Assembly (NCBI RefSeq): GCF_910588395.1
Contig: NZ_CAJUPA010000046.1
Location: forward strand, 1 to 15,051
Source of the DNA: an uncultured Faecalibaculum sp.
Lineage (GTDB): Bacteria; Bacillota_I; Bacilli_A; Erysipelotrichales; Erysipelotrichaceae
Length of the DNA: 15,051 bases
Direction of reading: 5' to 3'
This document shows, piece after piece, positions 5,082 to 11,786 of the stretch; the stretch's first letter is position 1; the number at the start of each line of letters is the position of its first letter. The position numbers and the translations under genes are program-made. Below the pieces are notes generated by a model that ran no database searches, was not told the origin of the DNA, and saw nothing but the letters and a program-made list of their open reading frames with translations.

Positions 5082-7550
5082 CTACCCGCCCTGGTGCATC
5101 CGGTACTCCTCCGGGATCACTGCACTGCGCTCAATCGCCAGCTCCAGCTCCCGGGCACTGATCCGCCGGGCGCCTTTGGTCAGCACCGAGTTCTGGATCA
5201 GCCCATCGGAGGTAGCCACGTGCAGCTGATACTCGTTTTTCAGCACCGCCACCAGTTTCTCGATGTAGGCATCCGCGGTCTGCCCCGCTTTGGTGTACAC
5301 CACCTCCAGCGACCCGCGGTTTGCGTGAGATCCGGGATTGCCCTGGACACGCCAGCCATCGAACACCAGGATCATCCGGCAGCCCAGATACCCCTGATAG
5401 CTGGACAGGATCCGGATCAGCTCCTGTCTTGCGTCATGCAGCGGCAGGGATTTCAGACTGCCCCAGCTGTTGATGATATTGTACCCGTCCACCACATAGC
5501 AAACCGGCTTTGGCGGCCGCAGCGTCACATCCTGCTGATCCATGGGCATCTCTTTCCGCTTCTTTGGCTGTACGGCTTTTTTCTCATTCCGGTTCCGTCC
5601 GGAGACCGCCGCAAACGCCTTCCGGGCTTCTTCCTCGGACACCACGGAATTCCGGTGCCCCGCCGGGGTATGCCCCGGATCCCGTTCTGTTTCCAGGGGA
5701 ATGTGCATATGCTCCGGGGCTTCGTCCCAGGATACACTGAACCCCGCACCCCCGGCGCAGAACACACTGTCCGGGGTATTGCGCAGATCCGCTGCCGGAT
5801 CATAGCCGGCTTCCGCCACGATCCGTTCCTGATCCGGACTCGGTTCATACCGCGTCTCCAGCAGCTCCAGCTCACCGGAGCCTTTGGTCAGCGCCCGAAG
5901 CTCGTTCTGGAAATCCGCCAGATTGCGCAGCGGTCCGCTTCCGGTGATCCGGTCATCCGCCACCTGCACCGTCGCCTGCCGCTTCTCCAGCTCATACAGC
6001 ACACTGCCGATGAACCGGTCGTCGCACTGAACCGAAAACGATGTCACCGGCTCCAGCAGCACCATCCCCCCGGCTTCCCGGGCTGTCATCAGCCCCTGGC
6101 GCACCGCCCGGTTCGCCGCCTGCCGGAAATCGCCGCCTTCGGTGTGCTTCAAGTGACCCTTTCCCGCCGTCACCACGATCCGGACATCCGTCAGATCACT
6201 CCCCGACAGCACCCCTTTGTGCCGCTTGTGCCGCAAAGCCGACAGAATCTGAGCCTGAAACCGGGGAGAGAGCACATCGGTGTCCACCTCGCTGTCCACC
6301 ACAATCCCGCTCCGGGGTTTCCCCGGCTCCAGCCGCAGATGCACCTCGGCATAATGCCGCAGGGGCTCAAAGTGGCCGTATCCCATCACCGGCACAGCAA
6401 TGGTTTCCCGGTACACCGGTGTGCCCACCGAAAACGCCACATCGATCCCCGCCAGGTCCCGGATCCGACGGGTCAGCACCTCTTTCTGCACTTCCCCCGC
6501 CAGACGCAGCCGGATTCCCCGGCGGTCGCTTTCAATATCCAGCGTCGGATCCTGCGCCGCCAGCCGCGCCATCACCGGACCCAGATCCGGTGCACCAGCC
6601 GGCACCAGGATCTCGTACGCCATCGACGGCACCAGACGGGGGCCTTCCACTGGCGACTGCGCCCCGAACACATCCCCCGGCACCAGATCCGTCCCCGTCA
6701 CCACAGCCGTCATCCCCGCCGGCACCCGGCCATCCGGCGCATTCACCAGCCTGTTGCCCTGGAACACCTTCACCTGATCGAACCGCAGGTCATCCAGCTT
6801 CATCCGGGCCTCCAGCACTCCCCCGGTCACCTTCACATGCGCCCCGGCTTCATCCCGCTTGTACACAAACCCGCCCGGCGCCTCCGGATACACCTTTTCC
6901 GGACCCAGATCCTGCAGGGCATCCAGCAGATCCGCCGTTCCCTCGTGATGCAGCGCACTCCCGAAAAACACCGGAAACAGCCGTCTCGCCGCAATCCGCG
7001 ACCGGATGTGGTCCCGGGAAATGGACCCCGTCTGATCCCATTCCTCCAGCAGCCCGTCATCCGTCAGCGCGATCTGCTCTGCCTCCAGCGGCACCGCCAG
7101 CGTCGACAGCTGCGACTGAATGTCCTCCAGCAGTTCTTCCTGCGTCCGCCTCGCCAGATCCATCTTGTTCACGAAGATCATCGCCGGGATCCCCGCGGCC
7201 TCCAGCAGCCGCCAGATCGTCTTCGTATGCGACTGCACGCCATCCAGCCCCGAGACAATGACCACCGCCAGATCCGCCGCCGACAGCCCCCGCTCCATTT
7301 CACTGGAGAAATCCGCATGCCCCGGCGTATCGATCACCTGCACCCCGGTGTCCTTCCAGACAAACCCCGCTTCCTTGGCATAAATCGTGATCCCGCGCTC
7401 CCGTTCCTGGACATCGTCATCCAGCACGGTGTCTTTTTTATCCACCCGCCCTGACCGGCGGATCATCCCGCTGGTATACAGCAGACTTTCAATCAATGTG
7501 GTTTTTCCCGCGTCTACATGAGCGAGAATTGACAGCACTATATGTTTCAT
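5082..7550 (-). CDS. Tet(M)/EF-G-like translational GTPase fused to a YacP/Rae1-like NYN nuclease domain
   Basis: An 822-aa cytoplasmic fusion. The GTPase has G1 AHVDAGKTT at 10-18, switch-I RGIT at 52-55, G3 DTPGHADF at 74-81, G4 NKMD at 128-131 and G5 GSAL at 197-200. Domains II-V of the ribosomal-protection/EF-G type follow to about residue 575. A linker of about 90 residues with a compact NTPDSVFC...GAGF segment leads to a C-terminal NYN domain (about 683-815) very like YacP/Rae1: VVDGYNIINSW with D688 and N691, VFDGW with D731, TADAYIEKLV with D760, VATSD with D782, and RISARELE. In Bacillus, Rae1 cuts mRNA in the ribosomal A site; Tet(M) displaces tetracycline at the same place. A ribosome-guided nuclease is therefore inferred. 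No Shine-Dalgarno site precedes the ATG, and the promoter geometry predicts a leaderless mRNA. It should not be called a tetracycline-resistance gene on this evidence. Confidence 0.92.
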   Translation of the reverse strand: MKHIVLSILAHVDAGKTTLIESLLYTSGMIRRSGRVDKKDTVLDDDVQERERGITIYAKEAGFVWKDTGVQVIDTPGHADFSSEMERGLSAADLAVVIVSGLDGVQSHTKTIWRLLEAAGIPAMIFVNKMDLARRTQEELLEDIQSQLSTLAVPLEAEQIALTDDGLLEEWDQTGSISRDHIRSRIAARRLFPVFFGSALHHEGTADLLDALQDLGPEKVYPEAPGGFVYKRDEAGAHVKVTGGVLEARMKLDDLRFDQVKVFQGNRLVNAPDGRVPAGMTAVVTGTDLVPGDVFGAQSPVEGPRLVPSMAYEILVPAGAPDLGPVMARLAAQDPTLDIESDRRGIRLRLAGEVQKEVLTRRIRDLAGIDVAFSVGTPVYRETIAVPVMGYGHFEPLRHYAEVHLRLEPGKPRSGIVVDSEVDTDVLSPRFQAQILSALRHKRHKGVLSGSDLTDVRIVVTAGKGHLKHTEGGDFRQAANRAVRQGLMTAREAGGMVLLEPVTSFSVQCDDRFIGSVLYELEKRQATVQVADDRITGSGPLRNLADFQNELRALTKGSGELELLETRYEPSPDQERIVAEAGYDPAADLRNTPDSVFCAGGAGFSVSWDEAPEHMHIPLETERDPGHTPAGHRNSVVSEEEARKAFAAVSGRNRNEKKAVQPKKRKEMPMDQQDVTLRPPKPVCYVVDGYNIINSWGSLKSLPLHDARQELIRILSSYQGYLGCRMILVFDGWRVQGNPGSHANRGSLEVVYTKAGQTADAYIEKLVAVLKNEYQLHVATSDGLIQNSVLTKGARRISARELELAIERSAVIPEEYRMHQGG

Positions 7551-7556
7551 GGCTTC

Positions 7557-7585
7557 ACTGTATCATTGAATCCCTGAAATGTCAG
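7557..7585 (-). promoter_or_regulatory. promoter of the GTPase-NYN gene, predicted leaderless
   Basis: On the minus strand CTGACA (7585-7580) is separated by 17 bp from TACAGT (7562-7557), which is preceded by TGA, an extended -10. Six bases (GAAGCC) then lead to the ATG, so the expected start of transcription is the A of the start codon at 7550. Confidence 0.55.
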
Positions 7586-7604
7586 AATCCCGGTCTGCTG
7601 ATGC

Positions 7605-7624
7605 GGGGACAGATGTCTGTCCCC
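7605..7624. repeat. perfect inverted repeat upstream of the GTPase-NYN gene
   Basis: GGGGACAGA and TCTGTCCCC flank a 2-bp centre (TG). It sits 20 bp upstream of the -35 of the minus-strand fusion gene and is not followed by a T-run on either strand. The size and symmetry suit a dimeric regulator site. It is otherwise unexplained. Confidence 0.5.
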
Positions 7625-7750
7625 CGGGCAGGGTCTGTATCTGCTGGTGGTGAAAGGAGCCCCGGACTGGTGATGCCCCGGCAGCAGGCGCAGCCTGCAT
7701 CGGCAGGACAGGTGGGACGATGGTACCGGTTACGGGATGCACCGGGCAGT

Positions 7751-7783
7751 TTGACAGATCCGGGGTGGCGGGTCTTTTATAAT
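7751..7783 (+). promoter_or_regulatory. promoter of the lipoprotein gene
   Basis: A consensus TTGACA (7751-7756) and a consensus TATAAT (7778-7783) are 21 bp apart, longer than the usual 16-18. The predicted start near 7790 gives a 17-nt leader that carries AAGGGGG before the ATG at 7807. Confidence 0.5.
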
Positions 7784-7806
7784 GAATGAAAAAGGGGGAT
7801 ACAAGG

Positions 7807-8352
7807 ATGAGAACACAGGCATGGGTTCTTTGCGCGGGGCTGATTCTGTCGGGGTGCACCGGAGCTGCGGCGCAGGTTCATGAGGAGACAGCGGTGATTG
7901 CCGATGGGACGGCAAAGAGCAGCGGGTCGGGTTCGAAGGCGACGACGGACGGGGCGCAGGCGATGAAGAAGAGCGCGGAGCGGATTTATCAGGGGTGCAA
8001 GGATGCCGGGTATACGGTGTCGGATTACGACCAGGAACTGCATGAGGTGTCGTTTGATGCGACCAACGGGAGCAGTTTTCTGGGTGTGGAAGTGAAGTAT
8101 ATCCAGAATGCGAAGAGCGCCTATGATCATGACCGGCTGGATGACGATGTGACGGTTCAGGATGAGTATACGGATGGCGGGATGTCTCTTTGTGTGCTGC
8201 GGGATCTGGAGGACAACACGTATGAGGTGCTGGGTGTGAATCAGGAGACGGATCTGCTGTATGAAGTGGATGATATCCGGAGTGAGGACCTGGGGACGGT
8301 GAAGCATATCCTGGGTCTGGCGGGTTTGCCCGGGGATCAGGCGAAGGAATGA
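7807..8352 (+). CDS. secreted lipoprotein of unknown function
   Basis: A 181-aa protein with a short signal peptide (MRTQAWVLCAGLILSGC); the lipobox is LSGC with the lipidated Cys at residue 17. A Ser/Gly/Thr-rich linker (about 30-50) tethers a small domain of about 125 residues that is rich in Asp, Glu and Tyr. That domain includes a segment QELHEVSFDATNGSSFLGVEVKYI and ends in a helix. It would be anchored on the outside of the cell membrane. I recognise no family. The start at 7807 is chosen over an in-frame ATG at 7786, because the latter is only 2 nt past the -10 element. The gene is monocistronic and converges with the thioesterase gene on a shared terminator. Confidence 0.85.
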   Translation: MRTQAWVLCAGLILSGCTGAAAQVHEETAVIADGTAKSSGSGSKATTDGAQAMKKSAERIYQGCKDAGYTVSDYDQELHEVSFDATNGSSFLGVEVKYIQNAKSAYDHDRLDDDVTVQDEYTDGGMSLCVLRDLEDNTYEVLGVNQETDLLYEVDDIRSEDLGTVKHILGLAGLPGDQAKE

Positions 8353-8401
8353 CTACCGGGGTCCCGGTGGCCTGGGGTGCATGTTGCAGAATGTGATAAT
8401 G

Positions 8402-8443
8402 AAAGGCTCTGGTCGCAATCGTTTCCAGAGCCTTTGTTTTGTT
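8402..8443. terminator. bidirectional terminator between the lipoprotein and thioesterase genes
   Basis: An 11-bp perfect stem, AAAGGCTCTGG (8402-8412) with CCAGAGCCTTT (8425-8435), has a 12-nt loop and a T-rich tail TGTTTTGTT on the plus strand. The minus-strand tail is TTTCATTA, weaker but usable. Confidence 0.82.
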
Positions 8444-8468
8444 CACCGGTGTGGTTTCCGCAGGCTTC

Positions 8469-8879
8469 CTACTGTTTGAAGCCGTAGGTTTTGTTGACGA
8501 ATTTCTCGGCGTCCACCATGACGCGTTTGTGGCTGGCTTGTCCGATGAGGTCTTCTCCCTGCCAGGCTTCGCACCAGAATTCGAGTTTCCGGCCGTCGAC
8601 TTTGATGAGGGTGGCGCGGACTTTGATGGTGGCGCCCAGGGGGCTGGCTTTCAGGTGGTCGAGATCGAGTTTGACGCCGACGGTGGTCATGGCTTCCTGT
8701 TCTTCGGGTGTGGTGCCGAGATCGTCTGCCTGTCCGAGGCAGGCGCAGGCGGCTTCTTCCATCCAGGCGGCGAGCTGCGGGGTGGCGAGGACGGCCAGGG
8801 AGCCGGATTTCATGGTGCTGGCCAGGCCGGATTCTTCCACGACGTGTTCCAGGTCCACGTATTTGTTCATCATGTTCAT
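8469..8879 (-). CDS. FlK-like hotdog-fold acyl-CoA thioesterase
   Basis: A 136-aa single hotdog domain resembling the fluoroacetyl-CoA thioesterase (FlK)-like family. The catalytic triad of FlK (Thr, Glu, His) can be matched: T33 in VLATP, E41 in WMEEA with the same 8-residue spacing as FlK, and H75 in LDLDHLKASPLG. The end of the domain reads ASHKRVMVD, the usual GxHxRxxV strand. Such enzymes hydrolyse short or unusual acyl-CoA thioesters in the cytoplasm; the true substrate here is unknown. The start at 8879 follows AGGAG with 9 nt spacing and a TAAAAT -10 at 8910-8905. The longer open frame to 9011 includes the promoter and was rejected. A second in-frame ATG two codons later is also possible. 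Confidence 0.85.
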   Translation of the reverse strand: MNMMNKYVDLEHVVEESGLASTMKSGSLAVLATPQLAAWMEEAACACLGQADDLGTTPEEQEAMTTVGVKLDLDHLKASPLGATIKVRATLIKVDGRKLEFWCEAWQGEDLIGQASHKRVMVDAEKFVNKTYGFKQ

Positions 8880-8904
8880 GGGATTACGCTCCTTCTTTTT
8901 CCTC

Positions 8905-8910
8905 ATTTTA
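8905..8910 (-). promoter_or_regulatory. putative -10 of the thioesterase gene
   Basis: TAAAAT on the minus strand lies 26 nt upstream of the ATG and gives a leader of about 19 nt that contains AAGGAG. No convincing -35 is seen. Confidence 0.35.
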
Positions 8911-9042
8911 GCACGGCTGTCTGACTGAGCTGTCCCGGGTACTTTGGGATGGCTGCGTTCTGGGGCGGGAGACGGGCAGCGTGTGGTGACGTCTGAGAAA
9001 CAGTTGTCCACTGGGTGGGCGTGACGGACATGATTTCCGGGA

Positions 9043-9080
9043 GAAAGGGGTTACAGTGTAGTCAGGGAAAGGGCTTACAG
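9043..9080. repeat. two 14-bp direct repeats, 24 bp apart
   Basis: GAAAGGGGTTACAG (9043-9056) and GAAAGGGCTTACAG (9067-9080) differ by one base. They lie just upstream of the 15-codon ORF and could be a regulator site. No clear promoter hexamers are seen around them. Confidence 0.5.
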
Positions 9081-9105
9081 GAATTCTATCCGGAAAGGAG
9101 CAGTC

Positions 9106-9153
9106 ATGTCGATAATCTATTTATTCTACCTGGCAGCTACAGGTAAGTTCTAG
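9106..9153 (+). CDS. possible 15-residue hydrophobic peptide (MSIIYLFYLAATGKF)
   Basis: A short frame of 15 codons is preceded by AAGGAG with 5 nt spacing, as strong a ribosome site as those of the real genes here. The peptide has a hydrophobic aromatic core and a basic end. A rho-independent terminator lies 75 nt after the stop, and no plus-strand gene follows. It therefore looks like a self-contained small transcript. It could be a leader peptide without a gene, a short membrane-active peptide, or an RNA gene with a chance frame. No comparison is available, so confidence is low. Confidence 0.35.
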   Translation: MSIIYLFYLAATGKF

Positions 9154-9228
9154 CCTGTTGTCGTCTGTGCCGGATTCTGTACATCCATAATCTGATCATA
9201 GCCGATAATCGTTTCTTCTGACACAGAG

Positions 9229-9271
9229 AAAACCGCCAGTTTCTGCAGGAAAGGCAGTGCTGGCGGTTTTT
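9229..9271 (+). terminator. rho-independent terminator after the small peptide ORF
   Basis: AAAACCGCCAG (9229-9239) pairs perfectly with CTGGCGGTTTT (9260-9270) across a 20-nt loop and ends in TTTTT. Apart from the 15-codon ORF there is nothing upstream on this strand that it could serve, since the thioesterase gene is on the other strand. Confidence 0.8.
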
Positions 9272-9460
9272 GCATGGCTGTGATGCGGGAAGTTGGGTAA
9301 GCTGCTGATTATGTGCGGATATAGCGGTCGATTGGATGGAGATTTTAGAATCTGCAGGGAATCGGCTGGATTTTCAGCAGACAGAAAGAAAATCTGCAGG
9401 AGATGCTGCCGGACTGCTTTCAATCTTCTTAGGGTCCGCGAAGCTTTCCTGAGCTTTTTA

Positions 9461-9580
9461 GACCTTGACGAACCTTGACGGACCTTGACGGACCTTGACG
9501 GACCTCGCCAGACCTCGCTAGACCTCGCTAGACCTCGCTAGACCTCGCTAGACCTCGCTAAACCTCGCTAAACCTCGCAC
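9461..9580. repeat. tandem array of twelve 10-bp units
   Basis: Twelve contiguous 10-bp units fall into two classes: four of the type GACCTTGACG (9461-9500) and eight of the type GACCTCGCTA (9501-9580), with single changes at 9471, 9510, 9561, 9571 and at the last two bases. The shared core is (G/A)ACCT(T/C)G. The array lies between two hairpin terminators and reads through stop codons in most frames, so it is not coding. The 10-bp period places each unit on about the same face of the helix. The DNA between 9272 and 9460 shows no gene. Confidence 0.95.
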
Positions 9581-9583
9581 CAG

Positions 9584-9615
9584 AAAGGCTGGAGATACAG
9601 AAATCTCCAGCCTTT
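9584..9615. terminator. bidirectional terminator next to the tandem array, downstream of ptuB
   Basis: A 13-bp perfect stem, AAAGGCTGGAGAT (9584-9596) with ATCTCCAGCCTTT (9603-9615), has a 6-nt loop. T-rich arms lie on both sides (TTTTCT on plus, TTTCTGG on minus). It lies 85 nt past the ptuB stop and directly abuts the repeat array. Confidence 0.75.
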
Positions 9616-9699
9616 TCTGCCTGATTATGAGGCTTGTTCAAGTAACAGCCTATATTTATATGACCAGCATTCCACAACTCCCGGTCTGCAGAAAAGAAA

Positions 9700-10368
9700 T
9701 CAGGACTTTGCTCTCTTGCGCTTGATCGCAATATAATCCAGAATGATTCCTTTATATTCCTGATTCCGTCTACTTCCCAATCTGTATTTTGCTTCTTCAC
9801 TCTTCCAGAACGATTCTGGTAATTTCCCCTTCCCCCTTCCGTGTTTGGCTATTTGAAGCTTATACGCTTCAAGAACTGCTTTCCTGTTTCTCTGAAGCCA
9901 GACATGATTCAAATTCAGAATATCGTTCAAGTCTGCATCCACCTGTGACTGTATTTCTTCAGGCAGTTTCTCGCTGGCGATAATTATACCGTTTGCCTGA
10001 TAATGCACCATAGACTCAACATCCGGATTCAATGGAGAAATATACAGCGTTCTGTCCCCTTTGTGTGTATCACAAGTAGAGCCTGAAAACCCTGAGGAGA
10101 TTTTGCCGTCACAGACCGCCAGCAGATTGTTGTAATCCAGATCATTTCCGGCTTCATGGGATTGTGGATCGAAGTGTTCGACTTTCATGCCTGATTCCAC
10201 AGGACGAATCCTTTTCATACAGTAAGCACAAAGCTCATTCTGTTCCTCACATAAGGAATGCCGCAGGTTCTGTTTATCTGAACCATGCATAGTCTTGAAT
10301 GTTATCTGCGGATCACTTTGACATTTCCGCAGGAAATCCGGAGTCTGTTTTTTGTGAATATAAATCAT
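9700..10368 (-). CDS. ptuB: PtuB-like HNH endonuclease of a Septu defence system
   Basis: A 222-aa HNH nuclease of the TIGR02646/PtuB type. The zinc-binding and catalytic marks are in order: CAYC at 47-50, KVEHFDPQS at 62-70 with H65, DYNNLLAVC at 78-86 with N81, then C99 and H102 in CDTHKGD. In Septu systems PtuB is the nuclease effector that acts with the ATPase PtuA against phage infection. The ATG at 10368 overlaps the end of ptuA by 4 nt (ATGA), so the two are translationally coupled in the order ptuA-ptuB, as in known Septu loci. The length is normal, and the C-terminal tail is basic (AIKRKRAKS). All key residues are present, so it is probably active. Confidence 0.93.
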   Translation of the reverse strand: MIYIHKKQTPDFLRKCQSDPQITFKTMHGSDKQNLRHSLCEEQNELCAYCMKRIRPVESGMKVEHFDPQSHEAGNDLDYNNLLAVCDGKISSGFSGSTCDTHKGDRTLYISPLNPDVESMVHYQANGIIIASEKLPEEIQSQVDADLNDILNLNHVWLQRNRKAVLEAYKLQIAKHGRGKGKLPESFWKSEEAKYRLGSRRNQEYKGIILDYIAIKRKRAKS

Positions 10369-11657
10369 TCCTGATCCTTCTCAAAATTCACTATGGTTTG
10401 CTGTTTTAAAACCTCTTCGTCAGAATCTCCAACTATTCTTCGCAGCTGATGCAGACATTCTTCTGCACCTGACCAATCCTGCTGGTCTATACAGTTGTCT
10501 AAATGACGGAACATTTCTTCCACATCCCGTGGTCTGTCTGACGCACCCATGATTCCATTCAGAATTGAGGAAAGACTGGCTCCACGATTATCACTCTCGC
10601 CCAGGCCGATTTGATCCTGTTCCCGCAGGATTCTGAGTCTTGACTCTTCAATGGATTGAATGACGAGCGGAGAATGAGTGGTCACGACGAACTGCACTTT
10701 TGGAAACACAGCCTGCAGGCAATTCAGAATAATTGACTGCCATTTTGGATGTAAATGCAGTTCAATTTCGTCAATCATGATGATTCCGGGCGTTTCCTTG
10801 TAAGGAGATTCCAGCTGCGGATTGAGAACCGCCATTCTCCAGGCAATATCAGCAGCCAGAGACAACAGCTCGCGATATCCGTCTGAAAGGGAAGAAAAAT
10901 TTCTGGATATTTGTCCCTCCGTCTGATTCCTGTAAATCAGAACAAGCTCCGCCAGTTCCGGATCATAGCTAAGATCTGCTTCATCGGCACCTGTCAATTG
11001 TATAAAAATTTCCGTAACCGCCTGTTTGACAGAATCAAGCTGCCGGTTCGATTGTCTGGTATTGAACTCTTTCCAGCTCTTTTGTTCAAACCACTTGAGC
11101 ATCAGTTTCTCATTGGATTTTCCATCCAGACAGTCAATATAACCGCTGATTCGTGTATAGGCCTGATTTTTTCTGCCATCTTTCTTCTGAAGCCACAACC
11201 GTTCGGTTCCGTAAAACCCGATCATCGGCAGAGTAAGCGTCTCATCTCCTTTTCGTATTCTTTGATGATAAGCATGAGCTATATCTGCCGCTGGTTTGGA
11301 ATCACTTCTGGTCGTTCTTCCTTTTTCGGCTTTGCGGAGTCTGGTCCAGCAAACGGATTTGCCAGGCTCAAATTCAGCCTGAATTTGAATACTGGCTGGA
11401 AACTGAGGCTGCCTTTCCAGAGACTGCCCTGCAGAAACAGTCTCATAGCGAACATCAGGGATATCAATCCCCGGTGCTTTCACTGCATCCGAGTCAATCC
11501 CGGACAAATAAGCTCCCAACCCGGAAGTCAGGCCTTTCAATATAGCAGTCTTTCCTGCTGCATTGTCTCCAACAATCACAGTCATTCGGGGATCAAACGT
11601 CATCTCCAGGTCTTTGAAACACCTGAAATTCTGCAGTTTCATTGTATGGACCTTCAT
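10365..11657 (-). CDS. ptuA: PtuA-like AAA/ABC-type ATPase of a Septu defence system
   Basis: A 430-aa SMC/RecF-type ATPase. It opens with KLQNFRCFKDLEMTF, typical of this class. Walker A GDNAAGKT is at 30-37, the ABC-like signature SLSDGYRELLSL at 256-267, Walker B IIMIDEIELHLHP at 292-304 and the switch His in TTHSP at 326-330. The C-terminal part (about 370-430) is helical and would contact PtuB. In Septu, PtuA forms the ring or scaffold that controls the PtuB nuclease. The start at 11657 is chosen because GGAGG sits 7 nt upstream; the ATG two codons earlier is only 1 nt from it. The gene lies next to polysaccharide genes but has its own terminator behind it and is probably transcribed separately from them. 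Confidence 0.93.
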   Translation of the reverse strand: MKVHTMKLQNFRCFKDLEMTFDPRMTVIVGDNAAGKTAILKGLTSGLGAYLSGIDSDAVKAPGIDIPDVRYETVSAGQSLERQPQFPASIQIQAEFEPGKSVCWTRLRKAEKGRTTRSDSKPAADIAHAYHQRIRKGDETLTLPMIGFYGTERLWLQKKDGRKNQAYTRISGYIDCLDGKSNEKLMLKWFEQKSWKEFNTRQSNRQLDSVKQAVTEIFIQLTGADEADLSYDPELAELVLIYRNQTEGQISRNFSSLSDGYRELLSLAADIAWRMAVLNPQLESPYKETPGIIMIDEIELHLHPKWQSIILNCLQAVFPKVQFVVTTHSPLVIQSIEESRLRILREQDQIGLGESDNRGASLSSILNGIMGASDRPRDVEEMFRHLDNCIDQQDWSGAEECLHQLRRIVGDSDEEVLKQQTIVNFEKDQE

Positions 11658-11692
11658 AGCCATTCCTCCCGCTCCAGTTTATAGTCCTTCAC

Positions 11693-11698
11693 AGTATA
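11693..11698 (-). promoter_or_regulatory. putative -10 of the ptuAB operon
   Basis: TATACT on the minus strand lies 35 nt upstream of the ptuA ATG. TTGAGG is found 20 bp further upstream, a long spacing, within the end of the preceding terminator. A weak promoter is likely. Confidence 0.35.
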
Positions 11699-11728
11699 GC
11701 AAAGGATTTAGTCCGGTTCCTCAACAAA

Positions 11729-11764
11729 CAGGCGTCTGTCTCCTTTTCGGTGAACAGACGCCTG
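11729..11764 (-). terminator. terminator after the wbaP-like gene
   Basis: CAGGCGTCTGT and ACAGACGCCTG form a perfect 11-bp stem with a 14-nt loop. On the minus strand TTTGTTG follows. It separates the polysaccharide pair from ptuAB. Confidence 0.75.
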
Positions 11765-11786
11765 CTGTATTTATCCATCAGTCAGT

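Noticed and set aside
4899..7454. An 851-codon open frame on the plus strand opposite the GTPase-NYN gene
   Set aside because: It is a mirror frame of a GC-rich coding sequence, very rich in Pro, His and Arg, with no domain. The minus strand has clear GTPase and NYN motifs.
5082..7550. Calling the gene a tetracycline resistance determinant
   Set aside because: The GTPase half resembles Tet(M), but the C-terminal NYN domain and the divergence make the resistance role unproven; sequence alone cannot show drug protection.
8880..9011. A longer N-terminus for the thioesterase
   Set aside because: It would include the -10 and ribosome site, and the extra residues are low-quality sequence without family similarity.
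9461..9500. Four TTGACG motifs as stacked -35 elements
   Set aside because: They are a by-product of the repeat unit; no -10 element lies at a suitable distance downstream.
9461..9580. A CRISPR array
   Set aside because: Units are 10 bp, directly adjacent and without spacers, and no cas gene is present.
9700..11657. A retron with PtuA and PtuB as effectors
   Set aside because: No reverse transcriptase and no msr/msd-like fold is seen next to the pair within the window.
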